Assembly (NCBI GenBank): GCA_963769765.1
Contig: CAVYNA010000002.1
Coordinates: 124,001-188,000, forward strand
Source of the DNA: Bog-756 sp963769765
Lineage (GTDB): Bacteria; Actinomycetota; Acidimicrobiia; Acidimicrobiales; RAAP-2
Reading direction: 5' to 3'
DNA length: 64,000 nt
Shown: piece by piece, positions 17,822-25,657 of the stretch
Numbering within the stretch: position 1 is the first letter of the stretch
How the letters are laid out: the number at the start of each line of letters is the position of its first letter
The notes under the pieces: model-generated
What the model saw: the letters and a program-made list of their open reading frames with translations, nothing else
Database searches by the model: none
What the model was told of the DNA's origin: nothing
Translations under genes and position numbers: made by a program

Positions 17822-18679
17822 GTGTCTCCTCGCGGCGCGCCGGAGATCTCCGCGCCCTCCGATGACGCCCGCGCCGCGGTCGCACCGCTGCTCCGTCATC
17901 CCGCGTCCACGGCGATCGTCACCGACTTCGACGGAACCCTCGCACCCATCGTCGAGGATCCCGCGAGGGCTCGTCCCCTCCCCGGCGCAGCTGACACGCT
18001 CGTCGAGCTGGCTCGCCGGTTCGGCGTGGCGGCCGTGGTCTCCGGTCGACCGGCGTCGTTCCTGGTCGACCGGCTCCGAGGAGCATCGGGTCCCGGTGGC
18101 GATCACGGGTCTCGTGCGCCCACCCTGGTCGGCCTGTACGGGCTCGAGTGGTCGAGCGACGCGGGCGGGGTCGTGCTCGCCCCCGACGTGGAGCAGTGGC
18201 TCTCCGTGGTGGCAGGAGCGGCCGACCGGCTCGCCGCGGCGGCACCACCCGGGGTGCTGGTCGAACGGAAGGGTGCGACGGTCACCGTGCACTGGCGGGA
18301 GGTGCCCGCGGCGGAATCGTGGGTGACCACGGAAGTCGAAGCTGAAGCCGCTCGGACCGGACTGGACTCCTTCCCTGGACGACGGTCGCTCGAGCTGCGC
18401 CCGCCGGTCGCGATCGACAAGGGCACGGTCCTCCGCCACCTTGCCGAGGGGGCGACCGCCGCCTGCTACTTCGGCGACGACCTCGGCGATCTCCCGGCAT
18501 TCGACGTGCTCGACGACCTCGCCGCCCGAGGAACCACCACGGTGGCGGTGGCGGTCGTCGACGAGGAGACCCCCTCGGAGCTCGCGTCACGGGCCTCGCT
18601 CGTCGTCGACGGCCCGTCCGGCGCGCTCGGCCTCCTGAGGTGGCTCGCCGCAGAAGCGACCACCGATTCCGCCGACTGA
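17822..18679 (+). CDS. otsB: OtsB, trehalose-6-phosphate phosphatase
   Basis: OtsB removes the phosphate from trehalose 6-phosphate to give trehalose, an osmolyte and stress protectant. The 285-residue protein is a HAD phosphatase: motif I is TDFDGTLAPI (about residues 33-42), motif II lies in VVSGRPASFL, and the acidic motif is YFGDDLGDLPAFDVL near the C-terminus, with the IDKGTVLRHL lysine before it. No ribosome binding site precedes the GTG, and the start 12 nt after the upstream stop is inferred. It converges with otsA, whose product makes the substrate. Confidence 0.9.
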   Translation: MSPRGAPEISAPSDDARAAVAPLLRHPASTAIVTDFDGTLAPIVEDPARARPLPGAADTLVELARRFGVAAVVSGRPASFLVDRLRGASGPGGDHGSRAPTLVGLYGLEWSSDAGGVVLAPDVEQWLSVVAGAADRLAAAAPPGVLVERKGATVTVHWREVPAAESWVTTEVEAEAARTGLDSFPGRRSLELRPPVAIDKGTVLRHLAEGATAACYFGDDLGDLPAFDVLDDLAARGTTTVAVAVVDEETPSELASRASLVVDGPSGALGLLRWLAAEATTDSAD

Positions 18680-18689
18680 GGGCCCTTCG

Positions 18690-20117
18690 TCACTTCGCGG
18701 CGCGGAGCTGGTCATCGAGCCAGTCGGTCGGTCGCCGGGACGCGACCCTCGTGCGGAGCGACGCGGCCATCGACGCGCGTTCGTCGGTGCCGAGATCGAG
18801 TGCGCCGGCGAGCGCGCACGCAGTCTGCGTGATGTCGAACGGGTTGAGCTCGAAGACGTCGGGAGCGAGGAGGTCGAAGGCCCCGGTCTCACGCGAGAGC
18901 ACGAGCACGCCGTCGGTGGTGTTGAGCAGCGGTCCCTCCATCGCGACGAGGTTGAGGCCGTCGCGCACCGGATTGACGAGGAGGACGTCGTAGCGGGTCA
19001 GCGCGGCGAGCGATCTCGGGTAGTCGTCTTCGACCTCGAGAACGATCGGCGTCCAACCCGGAGTGCCCCAGGTCTCGTTGATGCGGGCCACCGTGGACTC
19101 GACCTCGTTCTGGTAGCCGAGGTACTCGGGGAGGCTCTGTCGGGTCGGGTAGGCGAGCGCGACGAAGACGACGCGGCCGCGGCGTTCGGGATGAGCCTCG
19201 AGGAGCTCCTCGAACGCCCAGAAACCGCGGAGCAGGTTCTTCGACAGCTCCATCCGATCCACCCGCACGATGACCTTGCGGTCCTCCCCGCCGACCTGCT
19301 CTTCGATGCGTGCGAGCGCCTTGGCCACCGCCGGATCGGCTGCCGCCTCCTCGAGTCGGTCGGGATCGGGCGCGAGCGCCGACACGAACGTCTGGGCCGC
19401 CGGGTCCCCCGCGCCGGGCCGGCGACCGAATGCGGCGTGGTTTGCCTCGTATGCGGCCGCCCACCGGCCGGCGTGGAAGCCACAGGCCCCGAAGCTCCCG
19501 AGACCGGCGAGGAGCTCCTCGGTGACCCCCGCGGGGAGCATCCGCAGGACGGACGGGTCCGCAAACGGCGTGTGGGTGAAGTGCGCGGTGTGGAGATCGG
19601 GGCGGAGTGAGGCGAGCTCGGTGCCCACGAGGGCCAGGTGGTAGTCGTGGACGATGACCCGCCCGTCGGGGGGAGCCACCTCGGCGACCTTGGCCGCGAA
19701 GAGGCGGTTGCACTCGCGGTACGCGTCCCAGGCCTCCATCCAACGCCGGTCGATCCGAGGACGGCGGGCGGCGTCGAAGAGATGGTGGTGGCAGTACCAG
19801 AGCGTCGAGTTGGACACGACGTTGTAGGCCATGTCGTAGAGGTCCGGCTCGGGTTCGACCAGCTCGACCCGGAGGCCGTCCCCGGTCATCAGGCCGTCGC
19901 GGAACGCGGCCTTGTCCGCGGCGCCGAGCGCGCTCGCCACCCAGATCGCGCCGGAGCCGGCGAGCAGGGGGCGGAGCGAACCGGCCAGCCCGCCTCCGGC
20001 GCTGGTCTGCACGAGGTGCCCGCCCTCGAGCTCGAAGGCGAACGGACCGCGGTTGGAGACCACCACGGTGTCGGCCAGTGCGCCGGCCCCGCTGGAGCCG
20101 ATGCGCTCGCCGACCAT
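18690..20117 (-). CDS. otsA: OtsA, trehalose-6-phosphate synthase (GT20)
   Basis: OtsA transfers glucose from a nucleotide sugar to glucose 6-phosphate. The 475-residue protein shows the GT20 layout: VVVSNRGPF at the N-terminus, the TSAGGGLAGSLRP loop, WYCHHHLFD, VIVHDYHLALVG, HFTHTPFADP, then VRVDRMELSKNLLRGFWAFEELL and the C-terminal DVLLVNPVRDGLNLVAMEG nucleotide-sugar site. The start ATG is 6 nt from a TAGCGT hexamer and has no ribosome binding site, fitting a leaderless mRNA. The gene is tail-to-tail with otsB, an 11-nt gap apart. Confidence 0.94.
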   Translation of the reverse strand: MVGERIGSSGAGALADTVVVSNRGPFAFELEGGHLVQTSAGGGLAGSLRPLLAGSGAIWVASALGAADKAAFRDGLMTGDGLRVELVEPEPDLYDMAYNVVSNSTLWYCHHHLFDAARRPRIDRRWMEAWDAYRECNRLFAAKVAEVAPPDGRVIVHDYHLALVGTELASLRPDLHTAHFTHTPFADPSVLRMLPAGVTEELLAGLGSFGACGFHAGRWAAAYEANHAAFGRRPGAGDPAAQTFVSALAPDPDRLEEAAADPAVAKALARIEEQVGGEDRKVIVRVDRMELSKNLLRGFWAFEELLEAHPERRGRVVFVALAYPTRQSLPEYLGYQNEVESTVARINETWGTPGWTPIVLEVEDDYPRSLAALTRYDVLLVNPVRDGLNLVAMEGPLLNTTDGVLVLSRETGAFDLLAPDVFELNPFDITQTACALAGALDLGTDERASMAASLRTRVASRRPTDWLDDQLRAAK

Positions 20118-20123
20118 GGATCG

Positions 20124-20129
20124 ACGCTA
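20124..20129 (-). promoter_or_regulatory. otsA -10 element (TAGCGT), leaderless
   Basis: On the minus strand TAGCGT ends 6 nt before the ATG of otsA, the same spacing as other leaderless genes in this window. Confidence 0.5.
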
Positions 20130-20182
20130 CCCCGCCCCGCTTCGGCCGACCCCGGAATCGGCCGGCGATCACCCTTTGGGGG

Positions 20183-20209
20183 TTGACAAGGTAGTGAGTG
20201 ACCACTCAC
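20183..20209 (+). promoter_or_regulatory. tetR promoter with overlapping palindromic operator
   Basis: TTGACA at 20183-20188 and CACAAT at 20207-20212 (spacer 18) form a near-consensus promoter. The spacer and -10 are covered by the palindrome GTGAGTG-AC-CACTCAC (20194-20209), a likely TetR autoregulatory operator. A related sequence recurs at 20881-20895. Confidence 0.7.
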
Positions 20210-20221
20210 AATACAGGGGTG

Positions 20222-20842
20222 ATGGCCCCCCGACTGACCGCCGACGAGCGCCGGACCGCCGTGCTTGCGGCCGCGGTCTCGGAGTTCGCACGCTCGGGGT
20301 ACGCGGGGACCTCGACCGAGGCGATCGCCAACCGGGCCGGAATCTCGCAGCCGTACCTCTTCCGACTGTTCGGGACGAAGAAGGACCTGTTCGTCGCCAC
20401 CTATGAGCTGGTGTCGGCCCGGATCGTCTCGGCGATGGAACGGGCGAGTACCGGCCTCGAGGGCGAGGAGGCCCTCCAGGCCATGGGCGTCGCCTACGTC
20501 GAGCTCATGCAGGATCCCGAGGTCCTCCAGGTCGAGCTCCACGGGTTCGCGGCCGCCCCGGGGGACGAGGACGTGGCGCGGACCTGCCGGCGGACGTTCG
20601 GGGTCCTCTGGGAGCTGGCGGAGGAGCGCACCGGCCTGCCGAACGAGCGACTGCGCGAGTTCTTCGCCATGGGGATGATGATCAACGTCATCTCCGCGAT
20701 CGACCTCCTCTCCGTCTCCGAGCGGTGGGCGCAGAGCATGTGCCCCGAAGGGGAGAAGGCCCAAGCCATCTACGACGCCGCGGAAGCCGTGAAGGCGGCC
20801 CGTCGAGCCGATGCGATCGCACACGAGGAGGTGCCCGCATGA
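20222..20842 (+). CDS. TetR-family transcriptional regulator of the adjacent MFS exporter
   Basis: A 206-residue TetR repressor with the N-terminal helix-turn-helix (RRTAVLAAAVSEFARSGYAG then STEAIANRAGISQPYLFRLF, residues about 8-55). The C-terminal ligand domain is helical and Met/Glu-rich. ATG 20222 is favoured over upstream ATG/GTG codons that lie inside the operator. It is followed 71 nt later by an MFS transporter on the same strand. Matching operator-like sequences precede both genes, so it most likely represses itself and the exporter until a toxic ligand binds. Confidence 0.9.
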   Translation: MAPRLTADERRTAVLAAAVSEFARSGYAGTSTEAIANRAGISQPYLFRLFGTKKDLFVATYELVSARIVSAMERASTGLEGEEALQAMGVAYVELMQDPEVLQVELHGFAAAPGDEDVARTCRRTFGVLWELAEERTGLPNERLREFFAMGMMINVISAIDLLSVSERWAQSMCPEGEKAQAIYDAAEAVKAARRADAIAHEEVPA

Positions 20843-20880
20843 CCCAGCCCATCGTCCCCCTTTTTTTGCCCCGGAAAGCT

Positions 20881-20895
20881 AGTGACTACTCACAA
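20881..20895 (+). promoter_or_regulatory. Second operator-like site before the MFS exporter
   Basis: AGTGACTACTCACAA closely matches the right half and centre of the upstream site (GTGACCACTCACAA); both are followed by a CAGG sequence. It lies 18 nt before the GTG of the transporter. Confidence 0.6.
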
Positions 20896-20913
20896 CGCAG
20901 GAGGTGGCACACC

Positions 20914-22605
20914 GTGCACGAGCGCGGTTCCGCATGGACCGCACGGATCGGGCTCAACCGCTCGACGACCGTGGATCGACCGGTGACAGCCGGTGCCGGG
21001 TCGCTCGGGTCGGCCGGGTCGGCCGGGTCGGCCGCGTCGCTCGGGTCGGCCGCGCCGCTCGGAGGCCGCCGACCCGCGAGGTCGTCCGCCACCGCGCGGT
21101 CTCGGGCGGTCTGGGCCGTCGTGATCACCGGGCTCGCGCTCTTCATGGCCTCGCTCGACAACCTGGTCGTGCTCACCGCGTTACCGGTGATCCGGGTGCA
21201 CCTGCACGCCGGGATCTCAGGGCTCGAGTGGACGGTCAACGCGTACACCCTCACCTTCGCGGTGCTGTTGCTGTCGGCTGCGGCCGTCGGCGAGCGCGTT
21301 GGGCGGAGGCGGATCTTCATCGCCGGCATCGCGCTCTTCTCGGCCGCATCCGCCCTCGCCGCGCTGGCGCCGAGCATCTCCGTCCTCGTCTTCGCCCGCG
21401 CGCTGCAAGGCGCAGGCGGCGCCATGATCATGCCGCTCTCGCTGACCTTGTTGAGCGCAGCGGTTCCACCCGAACGGCGCAACGTGGCGCTCGGCATCTG
21501 GGGCGCCATCGGTGGGACGGCCGTGGCCATCGGTCCGCTGATCGGTGGCGCGGTGTCGAGCGGTTGGGCGTGGCAGTACATCTTCTGGCTCAACGTGCCG
21601 GTCGGCGCGGTGCTGGTTCCGCTCGCCTGGTGGAAGCTCACCGAGTCCCGGGGCGCCTCCAATCCGCTCGACATCGTCGGCGTTGGCCTCGTGAGTGCCG
21701 GTCTCTTCGGCGTCGTGCTCGGTCTCGTGCGGGGCAACGCCCATGGGTGGACGAGCCACTCGGTCCTCGGCTCGTTCGTGATCGGAGCGATCGCGCTCGG
21801 CGGATTCGTCGCCTGGGAGCTCCGCTCGGACCATCCGATGCTCGACCTCCGCCTCTTCGCCAACCGTGGGTTCACCGCAGTCAATCTCACCGCGCTGCTG
21901 TTCAGCTTCGGGATGTTCGGCGCCATCTTCTTCCTCACCCAGTTCTTCCAGACCGTCCAGGGGTACTCGCCGCTGGCTGCCGGTGTCCGCGTGCTGCCGT
22001 GGACGGCGATGGCGATGCTCCTCGCCCCGGTCATCGGCGTGCTGGCCGAGCGGTGGGGTGGGAAGCCGCTCGTCGTGGTCGGCCTGGTCCTCCAGGCAAT
22101 CGGGCTGTTCTGGCTCGCCATGGTGACGACTCCGACGACGGCCTACTCGGACCTGGTGGTTCCGTTCGTGATCTGCGGCATCGGGATGGCGCTCTTCTTC
22201 GTGCCGCTCGCGTCGCTCGTGCTCGGGGCCGTCCCGCGGGCACTCGAAGGCGTCGCGTCGGGCGCCAACAGTGCTTTCCGTGAGCTCGGCGGAGTGCTCG
22301 GCGTCGCGACGCTCGGCGCCGTGTTCAGCGCCAAGGGCGGCTACGCCTCGGGGCAGGACTTCGTCAACGGGCTCGGCCCCGCGGTCTTCGTCGGAGCCGC
22401 CGTCGTCGCGGTGGGCGCGGTCACCGCGATCATCGTGCCCGGCAGACGTCGGGCCCGCCGGGAGGCGCGGATGGTCGAGCTCGTGGCTGACGTCGGCTGC
22501 GGCGCACCTGGCCCGTCGCTCGACGACATCGCGTGCGAACCGACACCGGTCGGGGCCGGCGCACCACGTGAGCCGGTGTGCGCCACGGCCGGAGCCACCG
22601 CCTGA
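20914..22605 (+). CDS. MFS drug exporter, DHA2 (EmrB/QacA) type
   Basis: A 563-residue proton-coupled efflux protein with about 14 hydrophobic segments. The first reads VVITGLALFMASLDNLVVLTALPVI, carrying the LDxxxVxxALP motif C-like signature of DHA2 transporters. GERVGRRRIFIAG is the cytoplasmic motif A and LQGAGGAMIMPLSLTLL follows. The N-terminus before the first helix holds a low-complexity Gly/Ser/Ala block from 9-bp DNA repeats (about 20999-21062). GTG 20914 is chosen because GGAGG lies 9 nt upstream. Probably regulated by the TetR gene immediately upstream; the substrate is unknown. Confidence 0.92.
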   Translation: MHERGSAWTARIGLNRSTTVDRPVTAGAGSLGSAGSAGSAASLGSAAPLGGRRPARSSATARSRAVWAVVITGLALFMASLDNLVVLTALPVIRVHLHAGISGLEWTVNAYTLTFAVLLLSAAAVGERVGRRRIFIAGIALFSAASALAALAPSISVLVFARALQGAGGAMIMPLSLTLLSAAVPPERRNVALGIWGAIGGTAVAIGPLIGGAVSSGWAWQYIFWLNVPVGAVLVPLAWWKLTESRGASNPLDIVGVGLVSAGLFGVVLGLVRGNAHGWTSHSVLGSFVIGAIALGGFVAWELRSDHPMLDLRLFANRGFTAVNLTALLFSFGMFGAIFFLTQFFQTVQGYSPLAAGVRVLPWTAMAMLLAPVIGVLAERWGGKPLVVVGLVLQAIGLFWLAMVTTPTTAYSDLVVPFVICGIGMALFFVPLASLVLGAVPRALEGVASGANSAFRELGGVLGVATLGAVFSAKGGYASGQDFVNGLGPAVFVGAAVVAVGAVTAIIVPGRRRARREARMVELVADVGCGAPGPSLDDIACEPTPVGAGAPREPVCATAGATA

Positions 22606-22728
22606 GTTCACGGCGAGGATCGGCCCCACGGTCCGGCGACCGTCGCCGACGGGTCGTGCTACGCCTGCATGCTCTCCCACGTGCACTTCCGCCTCCGCCG
22701 CGATCCTCTCGAATCCGGGGTTCCTTTC

Positions 22729-22760
22729 TGTCGACATACATCACGTGATGTATGTCGACA
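22729..22760. repeat. Perfect 32-bp palindrome in a 340-nt convergent intergenic region
   Basis: TGTCGACATACATCAC is followed directly by its exact reverse complement. The element is AT-richer than its surroundings, has no spacer, and lies in the 22606-22945 gap between the MFS gene and gpgS, which point toward it. No other gene is supported in this gap. It could be a bidirectional terminator hairpin or a protein-binding site. Confidence 0.9.
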
Positions 22761-22945
22761 TCCCCGAGAAATGCCGGGTCCAGTTCCCTCACGCTCCACG
22801 GCCTCCGAAGGGGGGCGATGGGTGTGCTCCGCCAGAGAAGGGGACCTGACTTCTCGATCCGGGACCTGCGTCCGCGCACTCACGTCCCGCGGAGAGCAGT
22901 CGGCTTCCAGGCCACGGCGCTGACCGGCCGGGTCGCGCGGTCCGG

Positions 22946-23752
22946 TCAGCGCTGGCCGTCGGAAGTGGCACGCGCGAGCGCGGCCCGCAGGATGTCGGTC
23001 GCCTGCGGCCTGAGCTCCGAGAGCGGGCGGTTGCGATGGACGCGGACCCCGAGGTCGACCTGCGCGATGGTGCCGACCCCGAACAGGGCCGCGACGTCGA
23101 CCAGCAGTGCCAGTTCGACCGCATACCCATTCGCGAAGTCGCACTTCTCGAGGACCCAGCGGGGCGCGGCGGTCTCGCCGGCCAGGGGCTGCTCGATCGC
23201 GGCCAGGTGGGGGAAGAGCGTTTCGATGACCGGCTTGGCCATCAGCTCGGTGACCCGTCCACCGCCGTCGGCTTCCCCGTTGAGCGGACGGTTGTAGAAC
23301 CCCTTGACCAGGGTGAGCGAGCTGTCGGTGAGGAGCGGACCGAGCAGGCCGGTGACGAAGTGGGGTTCGAAGTTCACGACGTCGCCATCGAGGAAGGCGA
23401 TCAGGTCCCCGTCCGCCGCCTTCAACGATGAGCGCATCGCCTGGCCCTTGCCCCCCCCGTCCGTCTCGCCGCGGACGACCTCGGCCCCGGCCGCGCGGGC
23501 GAGCTCGGCGGTCCGGTCGCGTGAGCCGTCGTCGATCACGACGATCTCGTCGACGAGCGGCGGTCCACCGGTCCGACCGGTCAAGTCCGTCCCGATCGAG
23601 CTCACGATCCGGCCGATGGTCGACGCCTCGTCGCGGGCCGGGATGCACACCGAGATCCGCCGTGCGCCCTTCACTGCGACCAGCTGGGCCGGGTCGAACT
23701 GGCCGTGGTGGTAGCGCCGCGGGTTCCCGTCGCGCACCTGAGCGGATGTCAT
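22946..23752 (-). CDS. gpgS: GpgS, glucosyl-3-phosphoglycerate synthase (GT81)
   Basis: GpgS transfers glucose from NDP-glucose to 3-phosphoglycerate, the first step towards glucosylglycerate and methylglucose lipopolysaccharide. The 268-residue protein has the GT-A fold signature ISVCIPARDEASTIG, VIDDGSRDRT and the DXD motif in FLDGDVVNF. The family-specific VKGFYNRPL, GRVTELMAKP, and QPLAGETAAPRWVLE stretches follow. ATG 23752 is a reasonable start; a GTG 45 nt earlier would add a short partly duplicated N-terminus (TPSAQV/TSAQV). It is divergent from the riboswitch-controlled thrC. Confidence 0.9.
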   Translation of the reverse strand: MTSAQVRDGNPRRYHHGQFDPAQLVAVKGARRISVCIPARDEASTIGRIVSSIGTDLTGRTGGPPLVDEIVVIDDGSRDRTAELARAAGAEVVRGETDGGGKGQAMRSSLKAADGDLIAFLDGDVVNFEPHFVTGLLGPLLTDSSLTLVKGFYNRPLNGEADGGGRVTELMAKPVIETLFPHLAAIEQPLAGETAAPRWVLEKCDFANGYAVELALLVDVAALFGVGTIAQVDLGVRVHRNRPLSELRPQATDILRAALARATSDGQR

Positions 23753-23872
23753 GGGGTCATCATCGCTCACCTGCGCGGACGGCGTGACGGCGGTTCCGAC
23801 GTGGCGCTCCCGCCTCATGCAGCCTCGGGCGGTGTCCCGGGCCGATCCAGCGCCCGTCCGCCGGCGACTGCG

Positions 23873-23902
23873 TTGACGGGCGGTACCGGCATCGACCACA
23901 AT
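23873..23902 (+). promoter_or_regulatory. Promoter of the thrC-cysO transcript
   Basis: TTGACG (23873-23878) and CACAAT (23897-23902) are 18 nt apart. Transcription would start near 23909, right at the first strand of the riboswitch P1 helix. Confidence 0.6.
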
Positions 23903-23907
23903 GGAGC

Positions 23908-24024
23908 CATCATCCAGAGCGGTTGAGGGACCGGGCCCTACGACGCCGCGGCAACCAGAACACCATCCGATCCTCCTCGAGTGGACCGGAGAGTGGGCAA
24001 GGTGCCAATGCCCGAGCGATGAGG
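23908..24024 (+). promoter_or_regulatory. SAM-I (S-box) riboswitch in the thrC leader
   Basis: The leader contains the S-box core in order: GAGCGGTTGAGGGACCGGGC (23917-23936), GCGGCAACC (23948-23956), a variable P3 region, and GGTGCCAA (24001-24008). GATGAGG (24018-24024) pairs with CATCATC (23908-23914) to close P1. The 3' strand of P1 includes GAGG, the probable ribosome binding site of GTG 24033, so SAM binding would hide it. S-box RNAs are SAM-sensing off switches for sulfur and methionine genes; that this one controls translation initiation is inferred from the overlap. Confidence 0.8.
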
Positions 24025-24032
24025 TGACTGAC

Positions 24033-25304
24033 GTGGATTTCGTTTCTGGGCTTCGATGCCGTGAGTGCGGTCGCGCCTACCCGGCGGAAGCACTCCATGT
24101 GTGCGACTTCTGTTTCGGGCCGCTCGAAGTGAGCTACGACTACGAGCGCATCGCGGCGACGATGACGCGCGAGCGCGTGGAACAGGGCCCGCGCACGATC
24201 TGGCGGTATGCGGACCTGCTGCCGGTCGCCGACGCCGCGCCGGTCGATCTCGGAGCCGGCTTCACTCCCCTGGTCCGTGCCGACCGGCTGGCATCCGAGC
24301 TCGGCCTCGGCGAGCTGTGGATCAAGGACGACACCGCCAATCCGACCGGATCGTTCAAGGACCGCGTCGTGTCCGTCGCCTTGACCAAGGCGCGGCGGCT
24401 CGGTTTCAAGGTGGCCGCTTGCGCGTCGACCGGCAACCTCGCCAACTCGGTGGCTGCGCACGCGGCGCGCGCGGGGATGGAGTCGGTGGTCCTGATCCCC
24501 CAGGACCTCGAGACGGCCAAGATCACGATGACCGCGGTGTACGGCGGCCGGATCTTCGCGGTCGAGGGCAGCTATGACGACGTCAACCGGCTCTGTGCGG
24601 AGCTCACCAGCGAGCAGCCTTCGTGGGCGTTCGTCAACGTGAACGTCCGCACCTACTACGCCGAGGGCTCGAAGACCCTCGCGTTCGAAGTGGCCGAACA
24701 GCTCGGCTGGAGGGCCCCCGACCACGTGGTGGTCCCGATCGGATCCGGCAGCCAGCTGACCAAGGTGGCCAAGGGCTTCGCCGAGCTCTGGCAGGTGGGC
24801 CTCTTGCACGACGAACCGGCGGTTCGCATCTCGGGCGCGCAGGCGGCAGGGTGTGCGCCGGTTGCGACGGCGTTCGAGTCCGGCTCCGACACCATCCGGC
24901 CGGTCAAGCCGGACACCATCGCGAAGTCGCTCGCCATCGGCAATCCGGCGGACGGGTGGTACGCGCTCGATGCGATCCGATCGTCCGGCGGTGCCTGCGC
25001 GGCCGTCACTGACGAAGAGGTCCTCGATGCCATCCGGCTCCTCGCCCGCACCGAGGGCATCTTCGCCGAGACGGCCGGGGGCGTGACCATCGCGACCCTC
25101 GCCAAGCTCGCCGCCCAGGGCCAGGTTCGACCGGACGAGCGGGTGGTGGCGATGGTGACCGGACACGGGCTGAAGACGGTCGAGGCGCTGGCCGGGACCG
25201 TCGGCCCGACCGCCACCATCGCACCGACCCTCGAGGCGTTCGACGCGGCCATGACTGCAGCCGTGTCTGCAAATGACGGGGCCGACCTGAGGAGCACACG
25301 ATGA
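24033..25304 (+). CDS. thrC: Threonine synthase (fold-type II PLP enzyme)
   Basis: Threonine synthase converts O-phosphohomoserine to threonine using PLP. The 423-residue protein begins with a four-cysteine zinc-ribbon-like segment (RCRECGRAYP and VCDFCFGPLE), followed by the PLP domain with the Schiff-base lysine in NPTGSFKDR (about residue 109). ACASTGNLANSVAAHAARAG and VVPIGSGSQLTKVAKG, the phosphate-binding Gly/Ser loop region, come next. GTG 24033 is favoured because GAGG from the riboswitch lies 8 nt upstream; GTG 24024 is an alternative. It overlaps cysO by four bases. The SAM switch and sulfur-carrier partner raise the possibility of a role in sulfur amino acid synthesis rather than, or besides, threonine synthesis. 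Confidence 0.88.
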   Translation: MDFVSGLRCRECGRAYPAEALHVCDFCFGPLEVSYDYERIAATMTRERVEQGPRTIWRYADLLPVADAAPVDLGAGFTPLVRADRLASELGLGELWIKDDTANPTGSFKDRVVSVALTKARRLGFKVAACASTGNLANSVAAHAARAGMESVVLIPQDLETAKITMTAVYGGRIFAVEGSYDDVNRLCAELTSEQPSWAFVNVNVRTYYAEGSKTLAFEVAEQLGWRAPDHVVVPIGSGSQLTKVAKGFAELWQVGLLHDEPAVRISGAQAAGCAPVATAFESGSDTIRPVKPDTIAKSLAIGNPADGWYALDAIRSSGGACAAVTDEEVLDAIRLLARTEGIFAETAGGVTIATLAKLAAQGQVRPDERVVAMVTGHGLKTVEALAGTVGPTATIAPTLEAFDAAMTAAVSANDGADLRSTR

Positions 25305-25573
25305 TCACTGTCCGGATCCCGACCCAGCTGCGGACGCTCACCGGAGGTTCCGGCGAGGTCACCGTCGAGGGATCGACGGTCGGCGAGGTGCTGAAGGCGC
25401 TCGAAAGCACCCATCAGGGCTTTGCGGAACGGCTCTTCGACGAGCGCGGTGAGCTCCGACGATTCGTGAACGTCTTCGTCGCGGAAGAGGACGTCCGGTT
25501 CCTCGACGGCCTCGCCACACCGGTCGACGAGGGACAGACGGTCTCGATCGTGCCGGCGGTGGCCGGGGGCTGA
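25301..25573 (+). CDS. cysO: CysO-like MoaD/ThiS-family sulfur carrier protein
   Basis: A 90-residue ubiquitin-like protein ending in the diagnostic Gly-Gly (VPAVAGG), the residue that is adenylated and thiocarboxylated to carry sulfur. The stretch RFVNVFVAEEDVRFLDGLAT and the C-terminus closely resemble mycobacterial CysO as I recall it; CysO donates sulfur to CysM for cysteine synthesis. Its ATG overlaps the thrC stop (ATGA), so the pair is co-translated and under the same SAM riboswitch. No cysM, mec or moeB partner is in the window. Confidence 0.88.
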   Translation: MITVRIPTQLRTLTGGSGEVTVEGSTVGEVLKALESTHQGFAERLFDERGELRRFVNVFVAEEDVRFLDGLATPVDEGQTVSIVPAVAGG

Positions 25574-25657
25574 CTCCGGCCCGGGTCCGGTCCGGGTCCG
25601 TTCCGGTTCTGGTCCGGACCAAGGAGACCTGGTCCGGACCCGCAGGGCACCGGCGGA

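Noticed and set aside
22669..22923. 84-codon frame spanning the 32-bp palindrome
   Set aside because: Composition is not protein-like and the palindrome itself explains the conserved look of the DNA.
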